Assembly: GCA_900553515.1 (NCBI GenBank)
Contig: USDN01000047.1
Coordinates: forward strand, 1 to 22,376
Origin: an uncultured Blautia sp.
Lineage (GTDB): Bacteria > Bacillota > Clostridia > Lachnospirales > Lachnospiraceae
Reading direction: 5' to 3'
Length of the DNA: 22,376 bases
Shown: piece by piece, positions 15,320 to 22,376 of the stretch
Numbering within the stretch: position 1 is the first letter of the stretch
Layout of the letters: the number at the start of each line of letters is the position of its first letter
The notes under the pieces: generated by a model
Told to the model about the DNA's origin: nothing
The model's database searches: none
Seen by the model: only the letters and a program-made list of their open reading frames with translations
Program-made: the position numbers and the translations under genes

Positions 15320-16168
15320 ATGTATGGGAAAATATACATAGACGTTGTCTTTGTGACGAATCTTCTGATGGATTATATTATCCTGCGGCTTACAGGGATG
15401 CTTTTAAGGTGCAGGGCAGGATGGGTAAGATATCTGGCAGGTGCAGTTACAGGAGCTCTTTTTTCCTGCCTGATCCTGTGTCTTCCGCAGGATCTCAGTA
15501 CCTTTGCAGAGATATTTCTCCATGGAGCCTGTGCACTTCTTATGCTCAGAGTTACTTTCCGTATAAAAAAAGGCAGTCTTCTTGCAAAGTCGCTGGTCAT
15601 GCTGTATCTGACAGCTTTTCTTACAGGCGGTTTTTGGGAAGCAGTATCGGAGAGCGGGATCACGATTCCGGCCTTCTTTATTTTTGCCTTTGCCACCTAT
15701 ATGGGAATTGGAGCACTGGTCTGTGCGGCAGATTCTGCAAGAAGCATGAGGAAGAATATCTATCCCATAACCCTGTCTTATCAGGGAAAAAGACAGTCAG
15801 CTTACGGGTTTTACGATACTGGAAATCTGCTGAATGATCCTGTAAGCGGCGCTCCGGTTTCTGTTGTAAAACCGGAGCTTCTGGAGACAATGCTGTCCTC
15901 TGATCTTATGGACAGACTAAAACACCTTAACGAGAATCCGGGAGAATTGAAGAGTACAGAGATTGCCGGGCTGAAACCCCATTATCTCTCCTGCTGTACG
16001 ATAGGACAGGCAGAAAAGATGATGCTGGCAGTTACTTTAGAGGATCTTTGTATTCATACTCCCGCAGAAGAGGTCCGCGTGTCAAAGCCGGTGCTTGCGC
16101 TTGCTTTCGAACCCTCCGCTTTGGGCAAGGAATACAAAGTACTGTTAAATTCCAGATTATTGCATTAG
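15320..16168 (+). CDS. spoIIGA: Sigma-E processing protease SpoIIGA
   Basis: SpoIIGA is the membrane aspartic protease that removes the pro-sequence of sigma-E in the mother cell at the start of engulfment, after a signal from the forespore protein SpoIIR. The 282-residue protein has five hydrophobic segments in the first roughly 150 residues, starting with YIDVVFVTNLLMDYIILRL, which is characteristic of the family. A soluble C-terminal domain carries the catalytic D166 in FYDTGNLLNDP. The ribosome site is AGGGGG (15306-15311), separated from ATG by C and seven Ts. The adjacent sigE gene is its substrate. The B. subtilis protein is somewhat longer, but the domain layout is the same. Confidence 0.95.
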   Translation: MYGKIYIDVVFVTNLLMDYIILRLTGMLLRCRAGWVRYLAGAVTGALFSCLILCLPQDLSTFAEIFLHGACALLMLRVTFRIKKGSLLAKSLVMLYLTAFLTGGFWEAVSESGITIPAFFIFAFATYMGIGALVCAADSARSMRKNIYPITLSYQGKRQSAYGFYDTGNLLNDPVSGAPVSVVKPELLETMLSSDLMDRLKHLNENPGELKSTEIAGLKPHYLSCCTIGQAEKMMLAVTLEDLCIHTPAEEVRVSKPVLALAFEPSALGKEYKVLLNSRLLH

Positions 16169-16183
16169 GAGGGGCATATTATC

Positions 16184-16915
16184 ATGAACAGATCAGCAGT
16201 AAGTGTTAACCGTTATCCGTTTCAGATGATCCAGAGACTTGTTTTTTCAAGACCGAGAGAACTTTATTATATCGGTGGAAACGATATTCTTCCGGCACCG
16301 CTGGAGCCGCAGAGAGAGGCATATGTCATAAGCAGACTGGGAACCGATCAGGAAAAGGAAGCAAAAGCACTTTTGATCGAACATAACCTGAGACTGGTCG
16401 TATATATTGCCAAGAAGTTTGATAATACAGGAGTGGGAGTAGAAGATCTGATCTCTATTGGAACCATTGGTCTTATTAAGGCGATCAATACTTTTGACCC
16501 TGTAAAGAATATCAAACTGGCAACATACGCTTCCCGCTGTATTGAAAATGAAATTTTAATGTATCTCAGGCGGAACAGTAAGACGAAAATGGAAGTTTCC
16601 ATTGATGAGCCGCTGAATGTAGACTGGGACGGAAATGAACTGCTGCTGTCTGATATCCTTGGGACGGATGAAGATATTATTTCCCGGAGGCTTGAAGATG
16701 AAGTGGAGATCACACTTCTGGGAAAAGCCATTAATAAGCTTACACCCAGGGAACAGACGATCATCCGTCTCAGATTTGGGCTGAACAGTGCGGAGGGAAA
16801 AGAGAAGACCCAGAAGGAAGTGGCTGACCTTCTGGGAATCTCACAGTCTTATATTTCAAGACTGGAAAAACGAATCATGAAACGGTTGAAAAAGGAAATT
16901 GTAAAATATGAATAA
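16184..16915 (+). CDS. sigE: Sporulation sigma factor sigma-E (pro-form)
   Basis: This is the early mother-cell RNA polymerase sigma factor. It is made as an inactive precursor, and residues up to about YYIGG (28-32) form the pro-sequence cut by SpoIIGA. The 243-residue protein has region 2 (NLRLVVYIAKKF, GVEDLISIGTIGLIKAINTFDP, KLATYASRCIENEILMYLRR) and region 4 (LTPREQTIIRLRFGL, helix-turn-helix QKEVADLLGISQSYISRLEKR). AGGAGG (16167-16172) overlaps the spoIIGA stop, so translation is probably coupled. The sigG gene that follows sigE in many Bacilli and Clostridia is not here; the next gene is the broken amidase. Confidence 0.97.
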   Translation: MNRSAVSVNRYPFQMIQRLVFSRPRELYYIGGNDILPAPLEPQREAYVISRLGTDQEKEAKALLIEHNLRLVVYIAKKFDNTGVGVEDLISIGTIGLIKAINTFDPVKNIKLATYASRCIENEILMYLRRNSKTKMEVSIDEPLNVDWDGNELLLSDILGTDEDIISRRLEDEVEITLLGKAINKLTPREQTIIRLRFGLNSAEGKEKTQKEVADLLGISQSYISRLEKRIMKRLKKEIVKYE

Positions 16916-17140
16916 GCAGAAGTTCAGAAACAGACCGCGTATTTGCAGGAAAACGGATACATATACTAAAAGGAATAAGAGAAAAGGTGTGTCAGTATCT
17001 TGAAAAAATATGCGGTAGAGCTGATAATGGCCTGTTTACTTCTGATCAGTTTTTTCTTTTTGGCAAGACAGGCCGCTGAAGTTTCAGGAGACATGAAGAT
17101 GCAGGAAAAAGAAAAAAAGGTCATTGCCATTGATCCGGGA

Positions 17141-17148
17141 CATGGCGG
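17141..17148 (+). repeat. Left copy of the 8-bp target-site duplication
   Basis: CATGGCGG encodes the H-G-G of the amidase zinc motif. It is identical to the copy at 17341-17348. The flanking bases differ (A/T here, C/C there), so the repeat is exactly 8 bp. Confidence 0.85.
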
Positions 17149-17179
17149 TGTGAAAAAGCGCAGATAAAGGAGAGCGGCG

Positions 17180-17211
17180 AGTGGAGTATGTAAAACATAT
17201 TCCACTTTTTT
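17180..17211 (+). terminator. Intrinsic terminator inside the insertion
   Basis: AGTGGAGTATGT (17180-17191) pairs with ACATATTCCACT (17195-17206) over an AAA loop, one G-T wobble, followed by TTTTT (17207-17211). It should stop transcription entering from sigE. Confidence 0.8.
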
Positions 17212-17263
17212 GTTTATCAGGAAAGCAGTACATTCTGTACTGACTTTCCTGATAAACAAAAAA
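17206..17263. repeat. 27-bp near-perfect inverted repeat inside the insertion
   Basis: TTTTTTGTTTATCAGGAAAG plus CAGTACA (17206-17232) pairs with TGTACTG, a bulged A, and CTTTCCTGATAAACAAAAAA (17236-17263) around a TTC loop. The T-run is on the 5' arm, so it is not itself a terminator on either strand. It shares base 17206 with the terminator stem, so the two structures are nearly exclusive neighbours. Confidence 0.9.
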
Positions 17264-17340
17264 CGCTCCGCGAGGATGCGACCAGATGCATGCGGAATAT
17301 GACTGCATTAAAAAGAAAACAGCGCACTGTAATTCCATCC

Positions 17341-17348
17341 CATGGCGG
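17341..17348 (+). repeat. Right copy of the 8-bp target-site duplication
   Basis: CATGGCGG, identical to 17141-17148. After it the amidase reading frame resumes. Confidence 0.85.
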
Positions 17349-17922
17349 CGATGATCCGGGAATGATCGGGCTGGGAGGACTGAAAGAAAAAGGGATCAAT
17401 CTTGAAATTTCTCTTCGGCTGAAGGAGGTTCTGGAAAAAAGTGGATTTACAGTAGTAATGACTCGAGAAAAAGACAAAGGGCTTAATGATGAGACTGCGT
17501 CTAATAAAAAAGCACAGGATATGCAGAGAAGGATTGCCTTTTTGAATGATAAGAATCCTGTTCTTACGGTGAGCATCCATCAGAACAGCTATTCAGATCC
17601 GGCAGTAAATGGCCCTCAGGTTTTTTATTATGAAAATTCTGAGGAGGGAAAAACTCTTGCTGAGATCCTTCAGGAAAGTCTGAACCGAATGCTTGAACCA
17701 GGGCGTCCAAGAAAAGTGAAAGGAAATACCAGTTACTATCTTCTTAAGAGAAGCAAAGGAACACTTGTGATCGTGGAATGTGGATTTCTCACCAGTCCTG
17801 CCGAGGCAGAACTTCTTCAGGACACTGAGTATCAGCAAAGGATCGCGGAAGCTATAGCAGAAGGAATCCTGAAATATGTGAAAGAAAAATCACAGGATCC
17901 GGTGAAAAAAACATAATATTTT

Positions 17923-17952
17923 TTGGCACAGTCCGGGGAACTCTGGTATACT
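17923..17952 (+). promoter_or_regulatory. Promoter for the two-gene membrane-protein operon
   Basis: TTGGCA (17923-17928), 18 bp, TATACT (17947-17952), just after the amidase stop. It gives a leader of about 60 bases before the ribosome site CGAGGAG (18009-18015). Confidence 0.6.
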
Positions 17953-18020
17953 ATAGAAGATTACAGGAAAGAAGATCCGTTCCGTTATACTGGAACAGAA
18001 AGAAAATACGAGGAGTCTGT

Positions 18021-20006
18021 ATGCTTGGAATTTTATATATGATCCTGGGCAGTCTTATGGGAAAAGAAATTCTGGAAGGGATTCTTGATGACAGATCAGG
18101 GAAAGGCCAGAACCGTATCTGGCTGATCCTTCCAGGTGCTTTTGGAACTGGAATGCTGCTTTTTGGATGGGGAACTTATCTGGTCTCCTGGGCAGCCAGT
18201 GCGGCAGGAGCAGAGATACCGATGGTTTATGGAAACTTTGTAGTCATGGCAGCTGCATTTGTTTTTCTTGCAGTGCTTTATGCGAGGAGATTCCGGGATG
18301 GAAAAGCAATCCTGACCAGAGAAGATCAAAATCTGGTGGAGTACAGAGGGATTTTTTGGAAGGAATCAGTGTTTTTTACGGTTCTTGCCCTGTTTCTTAC
18401 CTGGATCATGTTTTATGTGTTTTTTATAAAAGACGGGATTTTATATTCCGGTTTTACTGTGTATGGTGATTATGCTCCTCATACAGCTATGATGAGGTCT
18501 TTTTCTCTGGAAAATAATTTTCCTACTCAGTATCCGCATTTTGGGGGAGAAGATGTAAAGTATCACTTTATGTTTCAGTTTCTGGTAGGTAACCTGGAAT
18601 TTCTGGGACTGCGTCTTGATCTGGCTTATAATCTTGCCAGCGTTCTGGCACTGCTGGGATTTCTGATGCTTTTATACAGCATTGCTAAAAGGGTTACCGG
18701 AAGTGGAAAAGCAGGAGTTCTTACAGTTGTATTTTTTTTCTTCCGCAGTGCACTTACTTTTTTTCGCTATGTATGGGAACATATTCAGGCAGGAGATCTG
18801 ATCCAGGCTTTTAAGGATAATACGGAGTTTATCGGTTATACAGCAAATGAAAACTGGGGATTGTGGAATTTTAATGTGTACCTGAACCAGAGACATCTTG
18901 CATTTGGGCTTTTGATCGTCGCTCTGGTGATCTGGATATATCTGGACTGGGTAGAAGCTGGCTGCAGCCATAAGGAACAAGGAATATGCTGGATCAGAAA
19001 CAGATGGTTTACATGGGAAGCATGGAAGTGCAGAAGTGTGGAGAAGGCCCTGGCAGCAGGTCTTCTGATCGGATTGACGGCTTTTTGGAACGGCGCTGCA
19101 GTGATCGGCGGTCTTTTGATACTTATGGGATTTGCCGTGTCTTCAGATGGAAAACTGGATTATCTGATCACCGCAGTGGTTTCTGTGATGTTTTCTGTGC
19201 TGCAGTCCAGGCTTTTTATCCGGGGATCTGCAGTAGAGACAAGCTTTCAGTGGGGATTTATCGTAGAGGACAAAAGCCCTGGCGGGATAATCTGGTATCT
19301 TCTGCAGATGAGCGGTATCTTCTTTTTGGGGTCCGTGCTGCTGTTTTATTTCCAGAAAAAAAGAAGCCGTAGAGCAGTTCTTATAAGCAGCCTTTTTCCA
19401 CTGATATTTGCTTTTTGTGTCTCTTTGACACCGGATGTTACTGTGAATCATAAATACATCATGATCTCCTATGCATTTCTGGCAATGTTCTGGGCGGAAG
19501 CGGCAGTTTCTCTTTTTCGTAAAAAGGTCCCGGCAAAGATCCTTGCAGTTATTCTGTGTATCAGTCTGACGGTCACAGGAATTTATGATATGTGGATCAT
19601 TTTCAGAAATAACGGACCTGGTCATCGGGTATCGGTAAATATGGACAGCAGTCTTACGGACTGGCTTTCAGAGAATCTGGATCACAGAGACCTGATACTG
19701 ACCCCGGAATACAGTATCAGCGAGGTGACTATGGCTGGTGTGATGATGTATTTGGGCTGGCCTTATTATGCATGGTCGGCGGGATATGATACTTATGGAC
19801 GGGCGGAAAAGGCCCGGGAGATCTATACCTCTCAGGATAAAGGGAAGGTGAGGGCTCTGGTGGCTCAGGAAAAGATCACATATATCCTTTTTGAGGAGGG
19901 AATGACCTTTGAGGGAGAACAAGGCATAGAAGATACAATAAAAGCAATATACCCCAGGGTATATCAATCCGAAGATAGGAGGATCAGAATTTATGAGATC
20001 AGATAA
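18021..20006 (+). CDS. Polytopic membrane protein, probable GT-C-like paralogue of the DUF2298 protein downstream
   Basis: This 661-residue integral membrane protein has roughly a dozen hydrophobic segments and a soluble C-terminal part of about 130 residues. I cannot assign a reaction. A loop after the fourth segment carries GDYAPHTAMMRSFSLENNFP (from about residue 149) and KYHFMFQFL (180-188). These line up by eye with DYGFMEAMMRSTTLPAVDLW and NYYYGGQYFAVFL of the next protein. The C-terminal EIYTSQDKGKVRALVAQEKI-TYILFEEG likewise resembles IYTSKDEKQVKDLLEKYNIS-YIF there. An acidic residue in the first large outer loop is typical of GT-C glycosyltransferases, so lipid-linked sugar transfer at the membrane is a reasonable inference only. 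It overlaps the next gene by 14 bases. Confidence 0.85.
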   Translation: MLGILYMILGSLMGKEILEGILDDRSGKGQNRIWLILPGAFGTGMLLFGWGTYLVSWAASAAGAEIPMVYGNFVVMAAAFVFLAVLYARRFRDGKAILTREDQNLVEYRGIFWKESVFFTVLALFLTWIMFYVFFIKDGILYSGFTVYGDYAPHTAMMRSFSLENNFPTQYPHFGGEDVKYHFMFQFLVGNLEFLGLRLDLAYNLASVLALLGFLMLLYSIAKRVTGSGKAGVLTVVFFFFRSALTFFRYVWEHIQAGDLIQAFKDNTEFIGYTANENWGLWNFNVYLNQRHLAFGLLIVALVIWIYLDWVEAGCSHKEQGICWIRNRWFTWEAWKCRSVEKALAAGLLIGLTAFWNGAAVIGGLLILMGFAVSSDGKLDYLITAVVSVMFSVLQSRLFIRGSAVETSFQWGFIVEDKSPGGIIWYLLQMSGIFFLGSVLLFYFQKKRSRRAVLISSLFPLIFAFCVSLTPDVTVNHKYIMISYAFLAMFWAEAAVSLFRKKVPAKILAVILCISLTVTGIYDMWIIFRNNGPGHRVSVNMDSSLTDWLSENLDHRDLILTPEYSISEVTMAGVMMYLGWPYYAWSAGYDTYGRAEKAREIYTSQDKGKVRALVAQEKITYILFEEGMTFEGEQGIEDTIKAIYPRVYQSEDRRIRIYEIR

Positions 20007-22251
20007 AATAAAAAAAATGATCCTGAAAATACTTCCGGCAGGGGTGCTGCTGGGAATGGCAGTCTGGCTTTTAAAGGGCGATGTGTGGACCTTTCTGACC
20101 TGGTGGCTGCTGGCAGGAGTTATGGGAATGGCCGCCATGCCTCTGACAGGACGTTTATTCAGGGAATTTGATGATAAGGGCTGGGTGTTTTCCAAGATCG
20201 TGGCAATTGTTGTAACAGGATTTCTGACATGGTTCCTGACAGCAGTAAAGCTTTTGAAGTTTACCACTGCTGCCTGTGTGGGAGTGTCTCTGGCGTGCGG
20301 GATATTGTTTTTACTTCTGGGAAAAGCGCAGCATAAAAAAGGAATCGAGTGTCTTCCCATGGATCATCTGGAACTGGTGTACTGGGAGGAAGTTCTGTTT
20401 TTAGCCTTTTTCCTTTTATGGACTTATCTGGCAGGGTTTCATCCGGCAGCCTACGGTACAGAAAAATTCATGGATTATGGATTTATGGAAGCTATGATGC
20501 GAAGTACAACGCTTCCGGCAGTAGATCTCTGGTATTCCGAAGGAACCATTAATTACTATTACGGCGGTCAGTACTTTGCGGTATTTCTTACAAAACTTAC
20601 AGGAACAAAGGTAGAGCTTACCTATAACCTGATGCGTACCTTTGTGGCAGGTCTGGCTTTTGTGCTGCCATATTCTCTCGTATATCAGATGACAAAGGAC
20701 AGGATGGGGAAAAAGGCAGCAGGGGCTGTAGGCTGGAAAAAAGCTGTTCCGCAGATATCGGGAATACTGGCAGGACTTTCTGTTTCCATTGCAGGTAATA
20801 TGCATTATGTGTACTATGGACAGATCAGGCCGTGGCTTCAGAAGCTGACAGGCCAGGAGCCGGATTCGTACTGGTTTCCGGATGCCACCCGCTATATTGG
20901 TTTTAATCCGGATGTAGAAGATAAGACCATTCATGAATTTCCATGCTATTCCTTTGTGCTGGGAGATCTTCATGCACATGTGGTAAATATTATGTTTGTA
21001 CTTTTGCTTTTGGGACTTTTATATGCATGGGTGAAAATGGTACGCAAAAGAACTTATGATACCGGAGAGCCTGGTACAAAAGAATTTTGGGAAAAACATC
21101 TTTTCATGCCGCAGATTCTTTTTGCCGCAGTATTGCTGGGAATGTTCCGCTGGACAAATTATTGGGATTTTGTGATCTATTTTGTGGTAACAGGAGGAGT
21201 TGTCCTGTTTACCAATATTGTTCTGATGAAAGGGCAGGGAAAATGGGTGATCGGTGTCACTGCAGCGCAGGCGGCAGAGGTACTGACCATAGGAACAATT
21301 GTAATCCTGCCGTTTACCCTGAATTTTGAGACGATGGTCCAGGGCGTTGCGGTGGCACAGAATCATTCTCTTCCGCACCAGCTGCTGATACTATGGGGAC
21401 TTCCCGGAATCCTGACTGTTATTTTTGTCATATCTCTTCTTGCAGAAAAGCTTGGGGGAGTAAAGAACAAGACAATCTATAAGTTTATGAAATCACTGAA
21501 ACTTCCGGATCTGTTTGCGATGGTCATGGGACTTTGCGCCATAGGACTTGTACTGATTCCGGAACTTGTATATGTAAGGGATATTTATGAAAATGGAAAT
21601 GCCAGGGCAAATACCATGTTTAAGCTGACCTATCAGGCATATATCATGTTTGGTATGACTATGGCATATGTGATCTTCCGTATGCTGGTCATTTCCTACA
21701 GGAAGTTTCTGAAAGTAACAGCCGGGATTGCTCTTGTTTGCCTTGTATGGACTTTTGGATATTTTGGAAACAGTGTAGATTCCTGGTTTGGAGAAGTGAA
21801 AGATCCATCTAAGTATCAAGGTCTGAATGCGACGGCATTTTTGGAGACAGATTTTCCAGAGGATGCTGCGGGAATTCGCTGGCTGAAAAAAAATATCAAA
21901 GGTTCACCGGTAGTTCTGGAGGCAAATGGCGACAGCTATACCCAGTATGAACGTGTGTCGGCCATGACAGGCCTTCCGACTGTTCTGGGCTGGTATGTCC
22001 ATGAATGGCTGTGGAGGAATGATGTGGCGGATCTTAATACAAAAAGCGGGGATATAGAACTGATCTACACTTCAAAAGATGAGAAGCAGGTAAAAGACCT
22101 TCTGGAAAAATATAATATTTCCTATATTTTTACAGGATCCTGTGAAAGGGAAAAATATGGAGAGAACCTGAATAATGATCTTCTTTCCGGTTTGGGAGAA
22201 ACGGTATTCAGGGATCTTAATTCCGGTACTTATATCATAAAGATAAAATAA
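19993..22251 (+). CDS. DUF2298 (YYY-domain) membrane protein
   Basis: This 752-residue polytopic protein belongs to DUF2298, best known from Chloroflexi and archaea and named for a YYY motif. That motif is visible here as INYYYGGQYF (Y188-Y190). Other family-like segments are FMDYGFMEAMMRSTTLP, HEFPCYSFVLGDLHAHVVN (HxH at 327/329), FRWTNYWDFVIYF and NARANTMFKLTYQAY (537-551). The C-terminal roughly 140 residues are soluble. DUF2298 proteins are placed near GT-C glycosyltransferases, and no substrate is established to my knowledge. The start is chosen from AGGAGG (19977-19982) ten bases upstream, inside the preceding gene, which shows translational coupling. The pair is closed by its own terminator, so the two proteins probably work together. 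Confidence 0.9.
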   Translation: MRSDKIKKMILKILPAGVLLGMAVWLLKGDVWTFLTWWLLAGVMGMAAMPLTGRLFREFDDKGWVFSKIVAIVVTGFLTWFLTAVKLLKFTTAACVGVSLACGILFLLLGKAQHKKGIECLPMDHLELVYWEEVLFLAFFLLWTYLAGFHPAAYGTEKFMDYGFMEAMMRSTTLPAVDLWYSEGTINYYYGGQYFAVFLTKLTGTKVELTYNLMRTFVAGLAFVLPYSLVYQMTKDRMGKKAAGAVGWKKAVPQISGILAGLSVSIAGNMHYVYYGQIRPWLQKLTGQEPDSYWFPDATRYIGFNPDVEDKTIHEFPCYSFVLGDLHAHVVNIMFVLLLLGLLYAWVKMVRKRTYDTGEPGTKEFWEKHLFMPQILFAAVLLGMFRWTNYWDFVIYFVVTGGVVLFTNIVLMKGQGKWVIGVTAAQAAEVLTIGTIVILPFTLNFETMVQGVAVAQNHSLPHQLLILWGLPGILTVIFVISLLAEKLGGVKNKTIYKFMKSLKLPDLFAMVMGLCAIGLVLIPELVYVRDIYENGNARANTMFKLTYQAYIMFGMTMAYVIFRMLVISYRKFLKVTAGIALVCLVWTFGYFGNSVDSWFGEVKDPSKYQGLNATAFLETDFPEDAAGIRWLKKNIKGSPVVLEANGDSYTQYERVSAMTGLPTVLGWYVHEWLWRNDVADLNTKSGDIELIYTSKDEKQVKDLLEKYNISYIFTGSCEREKYGENLNNDLLSGLGETVFRDLNSGTYIIKIK

Positions 22252-22278
22252 GAACCGTGGACAATTTGGATACATAAT

Positions 22279-22322
22279 AAAAAACTGCTGCACAGGAAAT
22301 GTTTTCTGCGCAGCAGTTTTTT
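22279..22322 (+). terminator. Intrinsic terminator after the membrane-protein operon
   Basis: AAAAAACTGCTG (22279-22290) pairs with CAGCAGTTTTTT (22311-22322), with an inner CAG/CTG extension across a mismatch. The stem is followed by the U-run. Confidence 0.88.
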
Positions 22323-22326
22323 ATAC

Positions 22327-22374
22327 GGCTTTAGCCTGTTCAAAACATCTACGCATCGTGTAGGTGTTTTGAAC
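22327..22374. repeat. Adjacent palindromes at the right edge
   Basis: GGCT-TT-AGCC (22327-22336) is followed at once by a 15-bp stem GTTCAAAACATCTAC (22338-22352) / GTAGGTGTTTTGAAC (22360-22374) with one G-T wobble and a seven-base loop. There is no U-run after it on +. A small hairpin next to a long one, outside the operon terminator, suggests a REP-like repeat or transposon end continuing beyond the window. Confidence 0.65.
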
Positions 22375-22376
22375 TA

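Larger units (their letters stand above)
17149..17340. mobile_element. 192-bp hairpin-rich, non-coding insertion (MITE-like)
   Basis: The insert is defined by the perfect 8-bp direct repeats on both sides and by restoration of the amidase motif when it is removed. It contains no plausible gene. In order it holds a terminator hairpin (17180-17211), a 27-bp stem (17206-17263), CGCTCC-GCGA-GGATGCG with a GNRA-type loop (17264-17280), and GATGCA/TGCATT (17285-17309). A short ACAG/CTGT stem (17319-17330) follows. I see no convincing terminal inverted repeats, so the parent transposon family cannot be named. An 8-bp duplication is used by several families (for example IS256, IS66, ISL3, IS1595). 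Confidence 0.8.
17000..17916 (+). pseudogene. cwlD: N-acetylmuramoyl-L-alanine amidase (CwlD-type), interrupted by an insertion
   Basis: CwlD is a zinc amidase that strips peptides from cortex peptidoglycan so that muramic-delta-lactam can form, which is needed for spore germination. The 5' part (17000-17167) starts at TTG, with AAAGGTG ten bases upstream. It encodes a membrane anchor (MACLLLISFFFLARQ) and IAIDPGHGG, then runs into VKKRR and stop. The 3' part (open from 17290) resumes with HGGDDPGMIGLGGLKEKGIN. It includes the zinc-ligand segment SIHQNSY and the catalytic glutamate in VECGFLTSPAEAELL. Deleting 200 bp (insert plus one repeat copy) rejoins DPGHGG-DDPG in frame. Because the repeat copies the CATGGCGG codons, the 3' part keeps its own zinc-binding His (residue 18 from the ATG at 17290), but it lacks the anchor and the first strand. 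Confidence 0.93.

Noticed and set aside
17206..17263. 27-bp stem read as a bidirectional terminator
   Set aside because: The T-run is on the 5' arm and an A-run follows the stem on both strands, the reverse of what an intrinsic terminator needs.
17149..17340. Group II intron, HEARO-type or IS200/IS605 insertion
   Set aside because: It is far too short for a group II intron and has no domain V-like end. HUH elements do not make target duplications, whereas an exact 8-bp duplication is present.
1..22376. CRISPR array, tRNA or rRNA genes
   Set aside because: No regularly spaced repeats, no tRNA cloverleaf pattern with a TTCGANNC arm, and no rRNA-like stretch were seen while reading the intergenic regions.

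Overview
The window looks like chromosomal DNA of a spore-forming, anaerobic Firmicute of the Lachnospiraceae type (Blautia-like; the genus is a guess). The reasons are moderate GC content, strong AGGAG ribosome sites, SigA-type promoters, a T-box leader on thrS, the spoIIGA-sigE sporulation pair, and a rubredoxin. Coding density is high, and almost every gene lies on the + strand. The exceptions are xpt and a TetR-family gene, each of which converges on its upstream neighbour across a bidirectional terminator.

Layout. At 1-50 there are two adjacent perfect palindromes, probably the end of a repeat or an IS200/IS605-like element. At 70-2240 lies murT-gatD, the enzyme pair that amidates lipid II. 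At 2244-2545 there is a self-contained rubredoxin gene. At 2653-4089 there is an orphan sugar-binding lipoprotein with acidic and Pro/Thr-rich linkers. xpt (4277-4846, -) follows, then an unrecognised 75-residue protein (5048-5275). A possible csoR-mrp-purL transcript covers 5261-10502. A divergent tetR/degV pair (10522-12034) shares a palindromic control region. A T-box leader (about 12076-12361) precedes thrS and aroD (to 15174).

The sporulation part runs from 15194 to 17916: a Spo0A-type promoter with a 21-bp spacer, spoIIGA (protease), sigE (its substrate sigma factor), and a cwlD-type cortex amidase gene. The amidase gene is interrupted by a 192-bp hairpin-rich insert flanked by a perfect 8-bp direct repeat. 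Removing the insert and one repeat copy restores the family motif in frame. This is the clearest unusual event in the window.

From 17923 to 22322 there is a two-gene operon of large polytopic membrane proteins. The second is a DUF2298/YYY-family protein and the first looks like its diverged paralogue. Their function is unknown, and this is the best candidate here for an undescribed system. The window closes with a second long palindrome at 22338-22374.
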